A DNA stretch of 64,000 nt from Crocodylus rhombifer (taxonomy: Eukaryota > Chordata > Crocodylia > Crocodylidae), in the NCBI GenBank assembly GCA_038503035.1, contig JAVSML010021674.1, positions 1 to 64,000 of the forward strand, read 5' to 3'. A program made the position numbers and the translations under genes. The notes under the pieces were generated by a model. It was not told where the DNA came from and did no database searches. It worked only from the letters and a program-made list of their open reading frames with translations. Below, piece by piece: positions 32,641 through 44,630 of the stretch; positions within the stretch are counted from its first letter, which is position 1; every line of letters begins with the position of its first letter.

Positions 32641-34976
32641 TTAATATAGACTTGCTCAACTCAAGACTTACTTTCCCATTGAGTTTAGAGGCCTGAGACC
32701 TTGGACTTGTCTGTAAGGTACTTTTGTATACCGAACGAAGCAGCAGATTTTCTGAGAGATGCAGTAGTTTTCACTCTTGGTTCTTAACAAGAAATGACCA
32801 CATCTTCCCATCATAGCAGCTTGGCAGAGTTTCCCTGAATCTAGTGCACATGTTCCAGTTTTTAAATGGGCATAAACCAGACCCTTTCCCCTCCTCAGAA
32901 AGTATACTGGTGTGGAATGTTAAACTGACTCTCGGAAATCCCCAGGTTTTGCCTTTCTTTTGTTTTATGTCTTATGAAAAATTACATTTTGGAACAAAAT
33001 GCCAATGTCAGAATCTCGGTGTGATATTCTTAGGCCACTCGGGCTGCTATCCTGAAGAAGTCCATCAAAGTACCATGGGTCATTTTTTACATGTTTTGCT
33101 TAGGTTTCACTGTTCCTGTTTTGAGGCTTTCATGACAAAAATGAAAAATACTGAAAAATACCTGGTGTCTGCAAGGTTCTAATAAGCTCCTCCCTGTTGC
33201 CCATCAGTCCTTGGTACCCCATGCTAGTTCTGTCTTTAATATGTGTGGATATAGTCAGACCTGTGGTACATGTGCATAAGCATCCAAAACATCCATTAGA
33301 AGAGCTCCGATTCTCCCAATTAAAGCTAGTCTCTTTCTAGTTGGTTGCTCATTAAGATGAGCTGAAATAGCTCCTAGTGCCAAGGCAATTTCCGTCTATC
33401 TGCTTTACAAAAACACAACCATTTCCCATATCTCTTTGGCTTGGCATACTTAAGAATAAGGTCTTTGTTTTGCAATAAAAAGCTGATATGTAATAAAATG
33501 AGCCTGATCCCGCGATGTGTCAAAAGGCCTCAGCTCTCATTCATCTTGCTGGGAATTGAGGGTGCTTTGCCTCTTGTTTGGGGCACTCAGGATATTTGAG
33601 GACTGGGTCCTGTTCAATTCAGAGGGCTGAAGTATACTGGATGTAAGCTGTTGTGGTGCCAGCTGGTTCTGAGGATGAGCCTTCTGAGCTGTCACCTTAA
33701 GGGGATCAAGTTGCTTGTTGTTGTGGCTTTTCTAAAGAAAATGCCTAGTGTTCGGAAAGCAGCTGGAACACTTTTGTTCCCCATGATACATGAGTGAGAT
33801 TCTGATAAGTCAAAGCAATGCAGTCTCATTTACTTTTGCATATCATCTTTTCTATTACTCAGCAATTGAAACAAGCAGGCATTTGCATCCAAAATAACTG
33901 TGCTAAAAGAATATTAAGGTTGCATGGTCAAGCACTAAACATTTAGGAAATGCCAAAATTTAGGTTGCTTTTATAGCTTTAATTTGAAACTGACTACTTG
34001 TGTGTATATACTCTTTAATTATGTGATCATGTTATGTTTTCCACTGGACGTTAGCCTTGAAATTAGCATTATGTGATGGTTTGTGCATTACCAATGAGAA
34101 ACTGTGGGACTCATTAGCATGAACCAATATAGCCAGCAGATAGAATGGTAAAGAAAGAGATCTTCATGAAGTATGATAAGTGACCAGAGTTATATGTTGA
34201 GGCTATTGAGTTTTAAGTCCAAGAAACTTGTGCGCAGATTGCATTTCTGTTTGAAGCCGCATCAAATAGAGTCCCTCCTGAAACAAGACTCCCTAGTTCC
34301 ATACATCCTAGTACACTACATACATTAGACTGTAGTAAATCCATATTAAAGCAACTATTATCACATTTTTACTTTGAAAAGGTTTCAGTGCTCTCTTTTG
34401 CCTGCCACTTTTATTGAAAGGGTATGGGTTAAAACAAGCAGTCTTCTAGTAAAACAATAGTTGTCTGGGAGCCGATTTGGTAGTTAATTAACTTTTTATC
34501 GTTAATGGCTGAGATTTGACAATTATTCTCCCATTCCCAATTTTAAATTCCATTGGAAGGAGAGGAGTATCTCTCAAGGCTCTGAACAGTGAACAAATGA
34601 ATCGTACATTAAACATGATGGGACATATTAATCATAAGTTGTTATGGTTTGGAGATTGGTAAAATTACACCAGGAATTAGATGGATTCATTTTCCTGGAT
34701 ACCCACAGACCCAGTCCTGACAATATTGATGCACTTCCTTAAATTTACTTGCATGGGCAAGCCTACTGAGGGCTCTGATCCAGCCAGGGCTTTTAGTACA
34801 AGTTTAATTATCAGAATGTGGAGCAGGCATATAGAGCTCGGTGCTCAACAACGCCTATCCTGAAGGCTTCACCCAGAGAATATTTCTACTACAGGCTAAC
34901 TCAGGGCTCCTACTCAGTTTTTAAACCCAGCCTTCCCACCCTCAGCTATCCTCCCAAAAACACCTTATGCCTGCTA
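32641..34976. other. Unassigned AT-rich DNA, 2.3 kb
   Basis: No supported exon or transposon. A 112-codon frame at 32844-33182 has no recognisable domain. This is among the cleanest candidate unique sequence in the window. Confidence 0.5.
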
Positions 34977-36256
34977 GTTCCAAAGAAGATGGAGCTAGAC
35001 TGTTCTCAGTGGTAGCAGATAACAGAACAAGGAGTAATGGTGTCAAGTTGCAGCAAGGGAAGTTTAGGAAGAAATTTCTTATCAGGAGGGCAGTAAACCA
35101 CTGGAAGAGGCTACCCAGAGAGGTTGTGGAATCTCCATCCTTAGAAGTTTAAGCCCCAGTAGACAAAGCCTCGGGTGGGATGATCTAGTTGGGGATGGTT
35201 CTACTTTGAGCAGGGATCTGACAAAAGGAGCCAATTCACAGCCTGGTCAGGAGACCCAGTTGCTCCTTTGTCCTTGGGCCACCTCTTTTTTCTGCCATAC
35301 CTTGATGTCCTTTTGTTTTGATGTTAATAGGCGGGAGGTTGCCACCCTGATGTCAAGGGCCTGATGTACATGCTCCAACCACCCCTACACATGTCCCATG
35401 CCTCATAGATGTTTCTTCCAGCTAGGTAGCAGTGGGAGCCAAGCTCTGGAGTTTCACATGGGACTCTCACTCCCTACCAGAGCCTGAGGTCCCAGCATCC
35501 TTGCAGATTTTTTCAGCTGCCTCCTCTACCCTGGGACCTCACAAAAGCAGCCCAAGTAGTGGAGTGAACTGTCTCCTCATCTCTGGGGCCGTGCTACTCT
35601 GCCTTATCATTCAGGCTCAGAGTTGACCATCCCATAGGCTCAGATGGTACTCTGCTTGCCATGCCTAGCTGACCACTCCCCCCTCTCACTCAGGGCTCAA
35701 GGTAGAACACCTCTGCAGGCTTAGGTAGCTCTCTTCTGCTTTGTCTGGCCCACCTCCAGGATCTACCACCTCACAGGGCTGAGGTGCAGCTATTCTGTGT
35801 GCCTAGCCCTGAACTGCCTCCAAAGCCCACCCAAAGGTGGGGGTAGGGGTTTAAGCACCCCAACCCACCTTACACCAGGGTGGTCCTCAAACCTGGCATT
35901 TAAGAGGCCCTGCCTGACCACAGGCCGGACCACCAGGCATCCCTATCCCAGCAGGGTACAGTTTCAGATCATGTTCAGGATCAATGAGGCCTCCTCCTTT
36001 CCCATAGCCTCACCCTTACCTCTAAGGTGTTCCAGAAGCAGCTCAGCCCAATGTTGCCTCCTTAGGCCCTTGACACAGCCTGCTCTGCTCTTATACCAGA
36101 GCTCTCCATAATGGCCACCCTTGTCAGATACCTGGTGGTTGGCTGCTCCAGCCCTTAAACTGATGGAGCACTGAAGCTGCTCTGTCACAAGAGGGTTGGA
36201 CTAAATGACTTCCTGAGGTCCCTTCCAACTATAATTTTCTATGATTCTATGATCTT
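34977..36256 (+). mobile_element. CR1 LINE 3' end, split by an LTR-like insertion
   Basis: The left part (34977-35218) has [30 protein letters not shown] and [17 protein letters not shown], then GGGATGATCTAGTTGGGGAT and TTTGAGCAGGG. It resumes at 36190 with GAGGGTTGGACTAAATGACT and the tail TTTTCTATGATTCTATGAT. The join agrees with the uninterrupted relative at 52720-52999. Confidence 0.9.
35219..36187 (-). mobile_element. LTR-like insertion inside a CR1, 0.97 kb
   Basis: An insertion defined by interruption of the CR1 tail. On the minus strand it runs from about TGTGACAGAGCAGC to CTCCTTTTGTCA. GGTATAAGAGCAGAGC at about 36085 is TATA-like, and ATCAAGGTATGGCAGA lies about 90 bp before the 3' end, as in the LTR-like elements at 24881 and 32500. 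The boundary is fixed to within a few bases; the target duplication is not exact (AGGG is the best candidate). Coding sequence absent. Confidence 0.55.
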
Positions 36257-36641
36257 AAATCAGATCAAAAGTCTAAGGGCCAAGTCAAGCAGCCCCATAG
36301 CCCCAGTGGGGTAGAAGATGTGGAGCCCCAGTGAGGGGGTGGATGTGGAGCCCCAGTGAGGGGGAAGTCAGAGGGCTGGGAGCCCGGTGTGTGTGTATAT
36401 GTGTGAGTTTGTATAGAGTTGCCCCAGGATGGGCCAGGGCAAGGTTGGCCCCCGTCGGGTAATTGGCTTGCCACTACCCTAGTGAGGGTTGCGGGAGAGG
36501 CCCCAAAGAGGCTAGATAAGGCCAATGGCTGAAGGGCCTGCTCCAAGAGGGAGCAAGGCAGTATACGTTGTTGATATGTGAAAGAGACCCTGTGAGAGGG
36601 GGTGGAGCGTGAGAGGCCCCAGTGAGAGGAGGGTGGTATGA

Positions 36642-36642
<1 letters not shown>
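36257..36642. other. GC-rich stretch with CCCCAGTGAGGGGG repeats
   Basis: The word CCCCAGTG(A)GGGG occurs at 36301, 36326 and 36351, and a variant at 36617; the spacing of the first three is 25 bp, a small degenerate minisatellite. Frames reading through it are low-complexity and not genes. Confidence 0.6.

Positions 36643-36682
<40 letters not shown>
36643..36682. repeat. (TG)20 microsatellite
   Basis: An uninterrupted TG tract. Minus-strand open frames across it consist of Thr-His repeats and are artefacts. Confidence 0.97.
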
Positions 36683-36685
<3 letters not shown>

Positions 36686-37453
36686 CTGGACAATGAGGGC
36701 TAAGCTTGGTCCGGCTGCAGACCAGTAGCATGGTGTCACCTGGATGCCATCTGCGGGCTTGGGCTGTGGTGTAGGGGAGGAATGGAGCCAGAGATAGCAC
36801 CCCCTGGCATCGAAGCAAGAATGGGCAACATCCCACCTAATTAAAACCAATTGAGAAACAACAAGGCATTGCAGATGAGTGAGGCAGGTGCTTGGCTCAG
36901 AAAGAGGTGGGCAGGCCAATCATGGACCAGTCCCAGGAAGGCCTCCTCTCGCACAGAATTTGAGAAAAAAGTGGTACTAACCAACTACAACACTATCTAT
37001 AATTCTATTTTCCTATCAACTCTACTCCAGAATAGCCAGAGTATGGAATGTACCTCAGTATGTTTTTATATTCAGTCATTCAGAACTCATCAAGTTTACT
37101 TTATTAAATGTATTTATACAGGTATATGCACGTATGCACACACTATACACCTAGCACAGAGCTGGTAAGCCAAAAAAAATATTATTCCTACATTCTATGT
37201 TATTCATATTACTTGTATGCTTGCTTTCAGTAAAACCAAGTATACAGATCTCTCTACATTAAAGAAAGTTTTGTAAGTGAAATTTTGGGAAATACAGACT
37301 ACTTTCCTGGCATTTAGTGTTCATTTGATGATCAGAGTACTTTTAAGGGAGGTGCCAAACTTCCATTTATTGCTATTGAGGCAGTAGTTTGGAGACATAG
37401 TTGTGGATGGGGAGATAGAAGGTGGTCTCTGTCCCATAATGTTTACAAGCCAA
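36683..37453. other. Unassigned DNA
   Basis: GC-rich for the first 280 bases, then AT-rich. Nothing recognised. Confidence 0.45.
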
Positions 37454-37516
37454 TGGGCATGTTTACACATGCATTTACGCCAGCTTAAATTTACTGTGCA
37501 ATAAGTTACTGTGCAG
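37454..37516. mobile_element. MITE left end, TCTACACATG-like family
   Basis: TGGGCATGTTTACACATGC at 37454 matches the left end of the MITE family at 2543 and 47313, and TTACTGTGCAGTAA follows. The right end was not found. The element at 37517-37817 inserted just inside it. Confidence 0.45.
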
Positions 37517-37817
37517 TAAGCAGGAATAGGATGTTGTCTAAATGTGAAAGCAACCTGAATTTAGTCTCGGGTCAGAGCAGCCTGCCATGTGCCCCTGTGG
37601 CTACTGGGGGGAGCTCCAACCTGTGGCCACATGGTTGCCAGCTCTTGGCATTCATGCTTAGGCCAGAGGCAGCTGCCAGTACTTGTTGACCACCTTAAAA
37701 ACTCACTCTCCATTTGTTTTGAAGTTGTTTTGATGCTTTTTGTTTTCGTCTTTTGAGCTTGAAACACGTCAAAACAGCTTCAAAACAAAACACTTAGTGA
37801 AATTTTGCACAGCCCTA
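37517..37817. mobile_element. hAT MITE related to the 42.7-kb hAT transposon
   Basis: A 301-bp insertion with a perfect 8-bp duplication CTGTGCAG at 37509-37516 and 37818-37825. The right end TTTGCACAGCCCTA is identical to the right end of the large hAT at 42680-47292. The left end TAAGCAGGAATAGG has diverged or was rearranged. An 18-bp subterminal inverted pair (GTTTTGAAGTTGTTTTGA at 37716 and its complement at 37769) lies inside. Probably mobilised by the same transposase. Confidence 0.65.
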
Positions 37818-39365
37818 CTGTGCAGTAAACTCATAAGGCATAAATTTGATATCTGCATGATGGTCATATCCTTGCTTGCGTCTTTTGAAACTATTCCTCC
37901 TAGATAACAATATGAATGTGTACAAAACTAGATTTATATCCCATGTAAGTGTATTTATTTCAAAATTTAAATATATTTATTAATGCTTTTAATTTATATA
38001 TTTAAATATGCACTTAAATAGATCAAATTAGATTACTATTACACAATTATTAAAAGACCTGATCTTACAAACTCTGATGTATATGCTTAATTTGATTTCA
38101 GTGTAGCTGCTTATGTATATAAACTTAAACACTTTGTCAGTGTTTACAGGATTAAAAACCAGCATGACCTACAAAAAAGTTTGGGGCTGCTCAAATCTAG
38201 AGGGTTAGTTTGGATTTTTGCCTGAACCAATGGTGGATTTTCAGAAGGGTTTGTTTAGATATGTCTGTCTCTATTTCAATATGTCCATAAACACAGAATA
38301 GGGTTGGTCACTGAGAGATTCTGTTTGCTTTCCTATCTGTTGGGGATGCCATCTGCTGATATAGACAAGGAAATAAGCTCAGCATATGAGTACATTCTGA
38401 AAGCAGATTTGCAATTTTCCTTAAGAAAGGTTATATAAAATGTGTCTAGTCTTAGATATGAAATTATGAAACTATTCATTCAAGTAAGTCTGTTACAAAG
38501 TTTTTTGAAGTCAGCAGACAAATGCTCCATGCAATTTACTGGGCTTTGGATCAAGCCTATAATACTGAACTATATTCCCAGTGTCCTTACTATCATTAGC
38601 TGGATACTATCTACATTTTTCCATGAATGTTTTATCTGACCTTGCTTTGGTCATGCCTGTAACTGGTTAGTGCTCGATTGCAGCAATCAAGTTTTGTTGG
38701 TATAATGGCATTTAAGAAGTTGCATACAGGAATATTGGCAGAAACTTAATTTTATATTTGTGCAAATGAGCGTTGCCCTCCCCAAAGAACATGCGTATAC
38801 ACTCCAGTTAGGGAAAAGAATCAACACACCAATAAACTTCTTTATCAATCTATATGTAAAATCTTTCTGGGAAAAATTGGCTAAATTTGCAATTAATAGA
38901 ATTTGTGATTGTGGATATTTGGTGAGGAGATAAACTAATATTATAGGATTCATTATTTATTGGGAATTTTTCATTTAGCTTATACACTCAGACATCAAAA
39001 CAGTTATTTCTTGTTTATGGTTGTTGTATTTAGAATACAAATTCCGTTTTGTCCATTTACTTTCTGTTCTTTGTCATGACAGTAAAGAATACCTATTATA
39101 TACTTATTTTAAAGCTATGGGAGACATTTTCTGATGGTGTTGTTTCCTTTATGTCCCGAAGAGTGTAGGTTTTATAATTTCACAGACTATAATATCTTGC
39201 TGTCATTGATCTTTCTATTCTTGTGAATACCTCAAAGTTTAAAAACTTTGCTAAGATCCTATCCATGTAAGAAAAAGAACCTAATCATAAAGGACAAGAA
39301 GCTATAATAAAAAAGAAAAGAACATGACTCAGACAAAACCATTCAAATTGAATGTCTTAGTGCGT

Positions 39366-39471
39366 GTTGGTTGCTGCTGCACATATTATTTAATCATAGC
39401 CATCAATTAGACAGTCCAGATGAGCTGCTGAAAAGAAACTTTTTTAATAGTTGTTTCAATTGGACTGACAT
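39366..39471 (+). repeat. Dispersed repeat, copy 2 (mate at 24187-24292)
   Basis: Carries TTGGTTGCTGCTGCACATAT, AGCCATCAATTAGACAG, GAGCTGCTGAAAAG and TAGTTGTTTCAATTGGA in the same order and orientation as the mate. Confidence 0.75.
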
Positions 39472-40375
39472 TTTGGTTACATAGAAAAAACACTCTTTTA
39501 TAACTTAGAGTGAAAGGAGGCATAGGTAAGAGAAGGGACAAATGTGTAAATGAACTATCAGTATTCCCCTGCCGCTTGAATTTCTGCAATCATGGTGGAA
39601 CTAATAAAACAGTTTTATTTTATTAGACCTTTTCCATAATGTATGATTGCTCATTAATAGTTAATGGCACACACAAGTCTAACAGAAAGAGATTTATGTG
39701 AACTGTGAGCCTAATTTTTAAATATTGGATTTGTAATGCACTGTTCATATCCAACAAATGGGTGCTCAAATCAATAAGTAGGTGAATAAAATGGACATAT
39801 ATAGAGGCTGCCATTACAGTGTAAACACTTGCCAAGATATACTGCAGTTACTACAACTGTTTTCTTATTTTAAATGGGAGGGAAGTGGCTGTGCTAGCCA
39901 CTATACCATGCTATGGTAAAAGCACTGAGAAAAGCACTAACTTTTTAAATTGCAAGCACTGTAAGTATCAGTTTGAGCATCAAAATGTGTGATTTGTTAG
40001 ACTCCCTGTAAGGTGTTGCCATTCAAATATTGGATTCTACCTTTTTAACATGGAATTACATATTAACAAATTATACTGGTACACATTAGTATATCATATT
40101 AATGTATATACTGTATATATTATATACATTAGAAAGAAATCGCATACAGTTAAAAGGGTGAAGCCTTTATTTGCAGAATGTTCCATGTGCCTGTTCCTAC
40201 CCTGCAGTAAGTGGTAACTTAACCATATTTTGGTTTAATTTTCATTTGTGGGATAGGGGTGGATGCAGTTAATGGAATAGGGTTACATTTAGTACACATC
40301 AGTTGATGTGGGGGTAATTTTCTCTACCGCCCTGTTAATTTTATGTATCTTGTTCATCTGTCTGTACCTACACTC

Positions 40376-40510
40376 CCACCTGATGAAGAATGCCTTGCAT
40401 TCAAAAGCTTGTCTAACTTGATCCCAGCCATGAATTTGGTCCAATAAAAGATATTACCCACAAAAAAACCTTGCCTCACGCATAATTCCTGCACCATCAT
40501 GGCTACATCA
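40376..40510 (+). repeat. Dispersed amniote repeat 3' tail (AATAAAAGATATTACC type)
   Basis: CCTGATGAAGAATGCCTTGC, AAAAGCTTGTCTAACTTGAT, TTTGGTCCAATAAAAGATAT and ATCATGGCTACA in series. Each arm of the palindrome at 8427-8639 carries the same motif order. The family name is not asserted. Confidence 0.65.
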
Positions 40511-40750
40511 TTCCAATGCTCCTACATTAATTCACCAGAATCCATTGAACTGGAATCCTATTAAATTATTGTTACTTAGCATATGGATGTGTAGCAAATA
40601 CAAGTAGTAGGCCAAGCAACAAAAATCTTACTAACTAAAACATCGTGATCAGATTTAGGATAATATGTGGGGCTAGATTCCATATAGTTTATGTCATTGT
40701 GTTGGAACAAAAGGTTAAGGACACTGTGCTGTAAAATAACCCAATGTCGT

Positions 40751-42177
40751 GGGTCAATGTTGTGCCTATCTTCAGAGGGCCAATGTCATGCCTATTTTCA
40801 AGAAAGGGAGGAAAGTAGATCTGGCAAGCTACAGGCCCATCAGCCTGACTTCTGACCTGGGGAAGGTCTTGGAAAAGATTATCAAGGAGGCCATCCTTAA
40901 CAGACAAGCTGAAGGCAATATCCTGAGGTGTACCCAGCCTGGTTTGTTGCTGTTAGGTCTTGCTTGACCAATCTCATTTCCTTTTATGACCAGGTGACTT
41001 ATCACCTGGACAAGGGGGAAGAGATCGATGTCGTATACCTTGACTTTAAAAAAGCCCCTGATCTGGTATCCCACGATCACCTCTTGGCTAAACTGGCTAA
41101 ATGCGGCTTTGACTTCACCACGATCTGCTGGCTGGGGAACCAGCTCCGCGGTAAGACCCAGAGGGCGGTGGTCTACGGGACCCAATCATCTTGGTGTGCT
41201 GTGACCAGTGGGGTCCCACAAGGCTCTGTCCTAGGGCCTATACTGTTTAACATCTTCATCAATGTTGTGGACGTTGGTGTCAGAAATGGACTGGCCAAGT
41301 TCGCCGATGACACCAAACTCTGGGGTAAAGCATCCACACCTAAGGACAGGATGGTGATTCAGGTGGATCTGGACAGACTCATGAAATGGGCAGATGAGAA
41401 ATTGATGGTGTTCAACACTGAAAAATGCAAGGTTCTCCACCTTGGGAGGAAAAACCTGCACCATGCTTATAGGCTTGGTAGTGCTATGCTGGTTAGCACT
41501 GCAGATGAAAGGGACTTGCGGGTTATGGTTAACCACAAGATGAACATGAGCCTTCAGTGTGATTCGGCGGCTAGTAAAGTGAACAAAACACTGGCTTGCA
41601 TCCATAGATACTTCTCAAGCAGATCCCAGGACTTCATTCTCGGCCTTGGTGAGGCCGCAGCTGGAGTACTGCATCAAGTTTTGGCTCTGCAATTCAAAAA
41701 GGGTGTGAAGAAGCTTGAGAGGGTGCAGAGGAGAGCCATGTGCATGATCAGAGGGCAGGAAAACAGACCTTATGATGAGAGGCTGAGAACAATGGGGCTA
41801 TTCAGCTTGGAAAAGCGCAGGGTCAGGGGTTATCTGGTGGCCACCTATAAGCTTATCGGGGTGCTCATAAGGATCTGGGGGAACGACTGTTCACCAGAGT
41901 CCCCCAAGGGATGACAAGATCAAACAGTCACAAACTCCACTGTGACCGGTTCAGGCTGGACATAAGAAAGAACTTCACAGTCCGAGCCCCCAACGTTTGG
42001 AACATACTGCCACCTGAAACAGTTCAAGCACCCACTTTGAATGCCTTCAAGACACATTTGGATGCTTATCTTGCTGGGATCCTATGATCCCTGCTGACTT
42101 CCTGCCCCTGGGGCAGGGGCCTGGATTCAGTGATCCTCCGGTGTCCCTTCTAGTCCAAATGTCTATGAAATCTATGA
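40751..42177 (+). mobile_element. CR1 LINE, 5'-truncated, 1.4 kb
   Basis: Begins at RANVMPIFKKGRK of the RT domain with a local 26-bp near-duplication at the 5' junction (GGGTCAATGTTGTGCCTATC at 40751 and GGGCCAATGTCATGCCTATT at 40777). It ends with the tail CTATGAAATCTATGAA. The tail unit and sequence match the subfamily of the minus-strand copy at 15597. Confidence 0.95.
40928..41914 (+). pseudogene. CR1 ORF2 reverse transcriptase fragment, 328 codons
   Basis: An open frame covering most of RT and the C-terminal region: VVYLDFKKAPDLVSHDHLL near residue 38 (an Asp and Phe context is altered, FDxVSH to PDLVSH), GVPQGSVLGPILFNIFI, catalytic FADDTKLWGK, CKVLHLGRKNLHHAYRLG and ERVQRRAMCMIRGQENRPYD. 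The segment equivalent to LPLYSTLVRPQLEYC is garbled near residue 235. The frame shifts at about 41870 before the last 60 codons. It is not functional. Confidence 0.93.
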
Positions 42178-42671
42178 ACCCTCAAAAACTGCAAATTAGT
42201 TTTGGTGTCATCTAAAACCTAGTCACTGCAGATAATAAACATTATTTTGCATTTGTTAGCAATAACTGTTTTCTGGAAACACCCTTTGCTTACATCAGTT
42301 GTCAGTCAGTTATGAATCAGAGTTTTCTCAGTGTGCTAATGTTTTTATCATTCCAAGCACTTCCTGAAAGAAGGTGACTGTACAGTCAGACTGTGAGAAC
42401 AGGAATTACTTTAACTAAAATATTTTTAAAGTTCCACGTGTTTCTTAAGATCCTTGCAGAATAGATAGGATTTTGATTACTAAGATCTCCTCCAATAACA
42501 CTTCATGCAGCTCTTATAATCTGTCTGGAAAGGGTTAAGGATTCTTTCTTATTCCAGGGAAAGAAGAATTTTATATTCTCATGCTTGGTTTACTGAACCC
42601 TAAATATTATACTCCAAAAGAGCTCAATTTTATATTTACATGAACACTACTTTTTTTGCACATAGCAGTAT
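42178..42671. other. Unassigned AT-rich DNA
   Basis: Between a CR1 tail and the hAT target duplication; nothing recognised. Confidence 0.5.
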
Positions 42672-43694
42672 ATGTGCAGTAGGCCTGTGCAAATAGGGAA
42701 CTAGTCAATTTGGATCTGGATTCAGCTGATTCAGATTCCAGTGATTCAGTTCGGAGCTCTGAATCATTTTTCCGATTCAGAGCTGATTCGGAGAAAAGTG
42801 GTTTGTACATTCAAACAAGCACCTAACTTCATTACCAAAACTGAAGCCAACTTCCTACAGCTCAAAACACAAAACCTTCCAGCTATCTTCAGGAGCCCCA
42901 CAAACCACACATCAGAATCTATCAAAGACAACAAAACTCAACTACGTGTGGGGGCACATTCCTCACCAAAAAAACACTCTGCCTCCAGTCTCTCAGGCCT
43001 TATAAGTCCTAAGAGGGAACAAATTACAATGCAAACCACTTTTCAGAGCTGGGCTTCTGAACTGAACTTCATCAGTCTCCTATGTAGTAGGTACAGAAAC
43101 TCATGGACTCAATATACACAGTGGATTCTGGCACACTGCAACCTGCTGGACATCTGACACCCCAGGCACCTCTGCACTTTTACCTGCACTGCTACATCCC
43201 CTTTTATCCCCCACCCCAGCCTGTCCCTCACTCCCTGAGGCCTCCATTTCCATTTTCACTGACTAGCTTTCTTGCCTGCATTGTGGGCAAGGCCAGCCTC
43301 TGGCTTCTTTACTATTCCTTCCATCCAGGACCAACTGCAGGTACTCCCTCAGCCTGACAAAGGGGGTTTCAACACAAAAGCTGGCATCCTGGGCAGCTAA
43401 GCTGAGGACACCAGGAACCTCACAACTGCACTGCAACCAGCGAACATCAGGCCTGTCAAAGATTTGAGAGGTCTGGGCATTCCCCAGCCTGGACTTTGTG
43501 CATGCATCAGCTGGAGGTTATGGTGCCTCCTACCCACCTTTCACCATAGGATCATTGGTCCTGGTATTTATGGGGCTGCCACACCACCACCAGTCCCACC
43601 AGGCCTTCCTACCCTTGCAGGGTGCAGTTTTAGTGGTCATGCCCAGGACCTGGGGCAACCTCCTTCCCCAGAGCCCCATCCCATACCTCCAAGT

Positions 43695-44630
43695 TCATCC
43701 TGGCAGGGGAATGAGCTCAGCAGGGACATGTTCATCCCCTGCTGGCTGGTGAAGCAGGTGTGCCCCCTTCATCTGAGACTGGGCCATTACTTGGCTTTTC
43801 AAAACCTCAAAAAAGGAAATCAGTGGAGACTGAGTGAGGAGGGTGGCACTCAGCCTGTCTGCAGGTGAAGCTTGGGGAACCTCAGCAGCAGGAGGTTCAC
43901 CTTCAAGAACACCAGATTCTCCATCAAAGCAGGATCCAAGGAGATTTGGTGGGTTGTCACAACATCCCCAGCAATGCTGAACACCCTCACTTGGAACACT
44001 GGTTGGTGGACAGGACAGGTGTTGCCAGGCAACTGTGGCCAGATCATGCCACATCTGGTTGTGGTTTGCCCAGTAGGCCAAGGGGTCGCAGTCTGGTGGC
44101 TCCACATCCTCAGTGAGATAGGTAGCCACCAAAGCCTCGGCGCTACCTGCCCGAGGCTGGGGTCTGCTGTGTTTGGACCCCAGCAGTGAAGCCATACCCA
44201 TGGCCCACATTGGCAGTGGCTGGTGTGGAGGAGACTGGCTGGTGCTGGTGCTTGTACCGGTGCTGGTACTGGGAGTGTTGCATGGGAAAGTGGATCCCCT
44301 CACCTTTGCACTTTGGCCTCCCTGACTTTGTTTCACCAGCACCCATGTCCAGTGATCGAGGGTTTTGGTTCTGCACATGCTCCCCTTCACCCTTGGGTCA
44401 CACATACTCACCATCAGGTGGACCGTACTGGACCACAAGGGATCCAGCCATCTCCTGATGCCCTCCTTCAGCTGTCTCATCAGTGTCTGCACATCTGGTG
44501 ACAGTGGTTTGCCCCAGCCAGGAACATTAATCCTCTGGAACATCTCCATTTGGTTCTCATGTTCCCTCACTATGGGAATCGCCTGGCTCAGGGAGGGCAT
44601 TGCCAGTGCTAAGGGTCTCGGTGGCCTCAA
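43695..44630 (-). pseudogene. hAT transposase C-terminal open segment, 311 codons
   Basis: The longest single open frame within the transposase. It holds REHENQMEMFQRINVPGWGK (a linker typical of the family), TYLTEDVEPPDCDPLAYWA and LSCPPTSVPSEGV, then leaves the true frame inside the dimerisation motif; the remainder to 43695 is out of frame. Confidence 0.85.

Larger units (their letters stand above)
37826..40738. other. Mostly unassigned AT-rich DNA
   Basis: Contains the dispersed repeats at 39366 and 40376 listed separately. No exon supported. TATAT-rich at 37960-38040 and 40080-40130. Confidence 0.5.

Noticed and set aside
32844..33182. A 112-codon plus-strand frame as a possible small gene
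   Set aside because: No domain, signal peptide or splice-site evidence; length is within what chance allows in 64 kb.
36265..36919. Three overlapping minus-strand frames of 120 to 142 codons
   Set aside because: They read through a (TG)20 tract and a GC-rich minisatellite; no domain, and all three frames are open for the same low-complexity reason.
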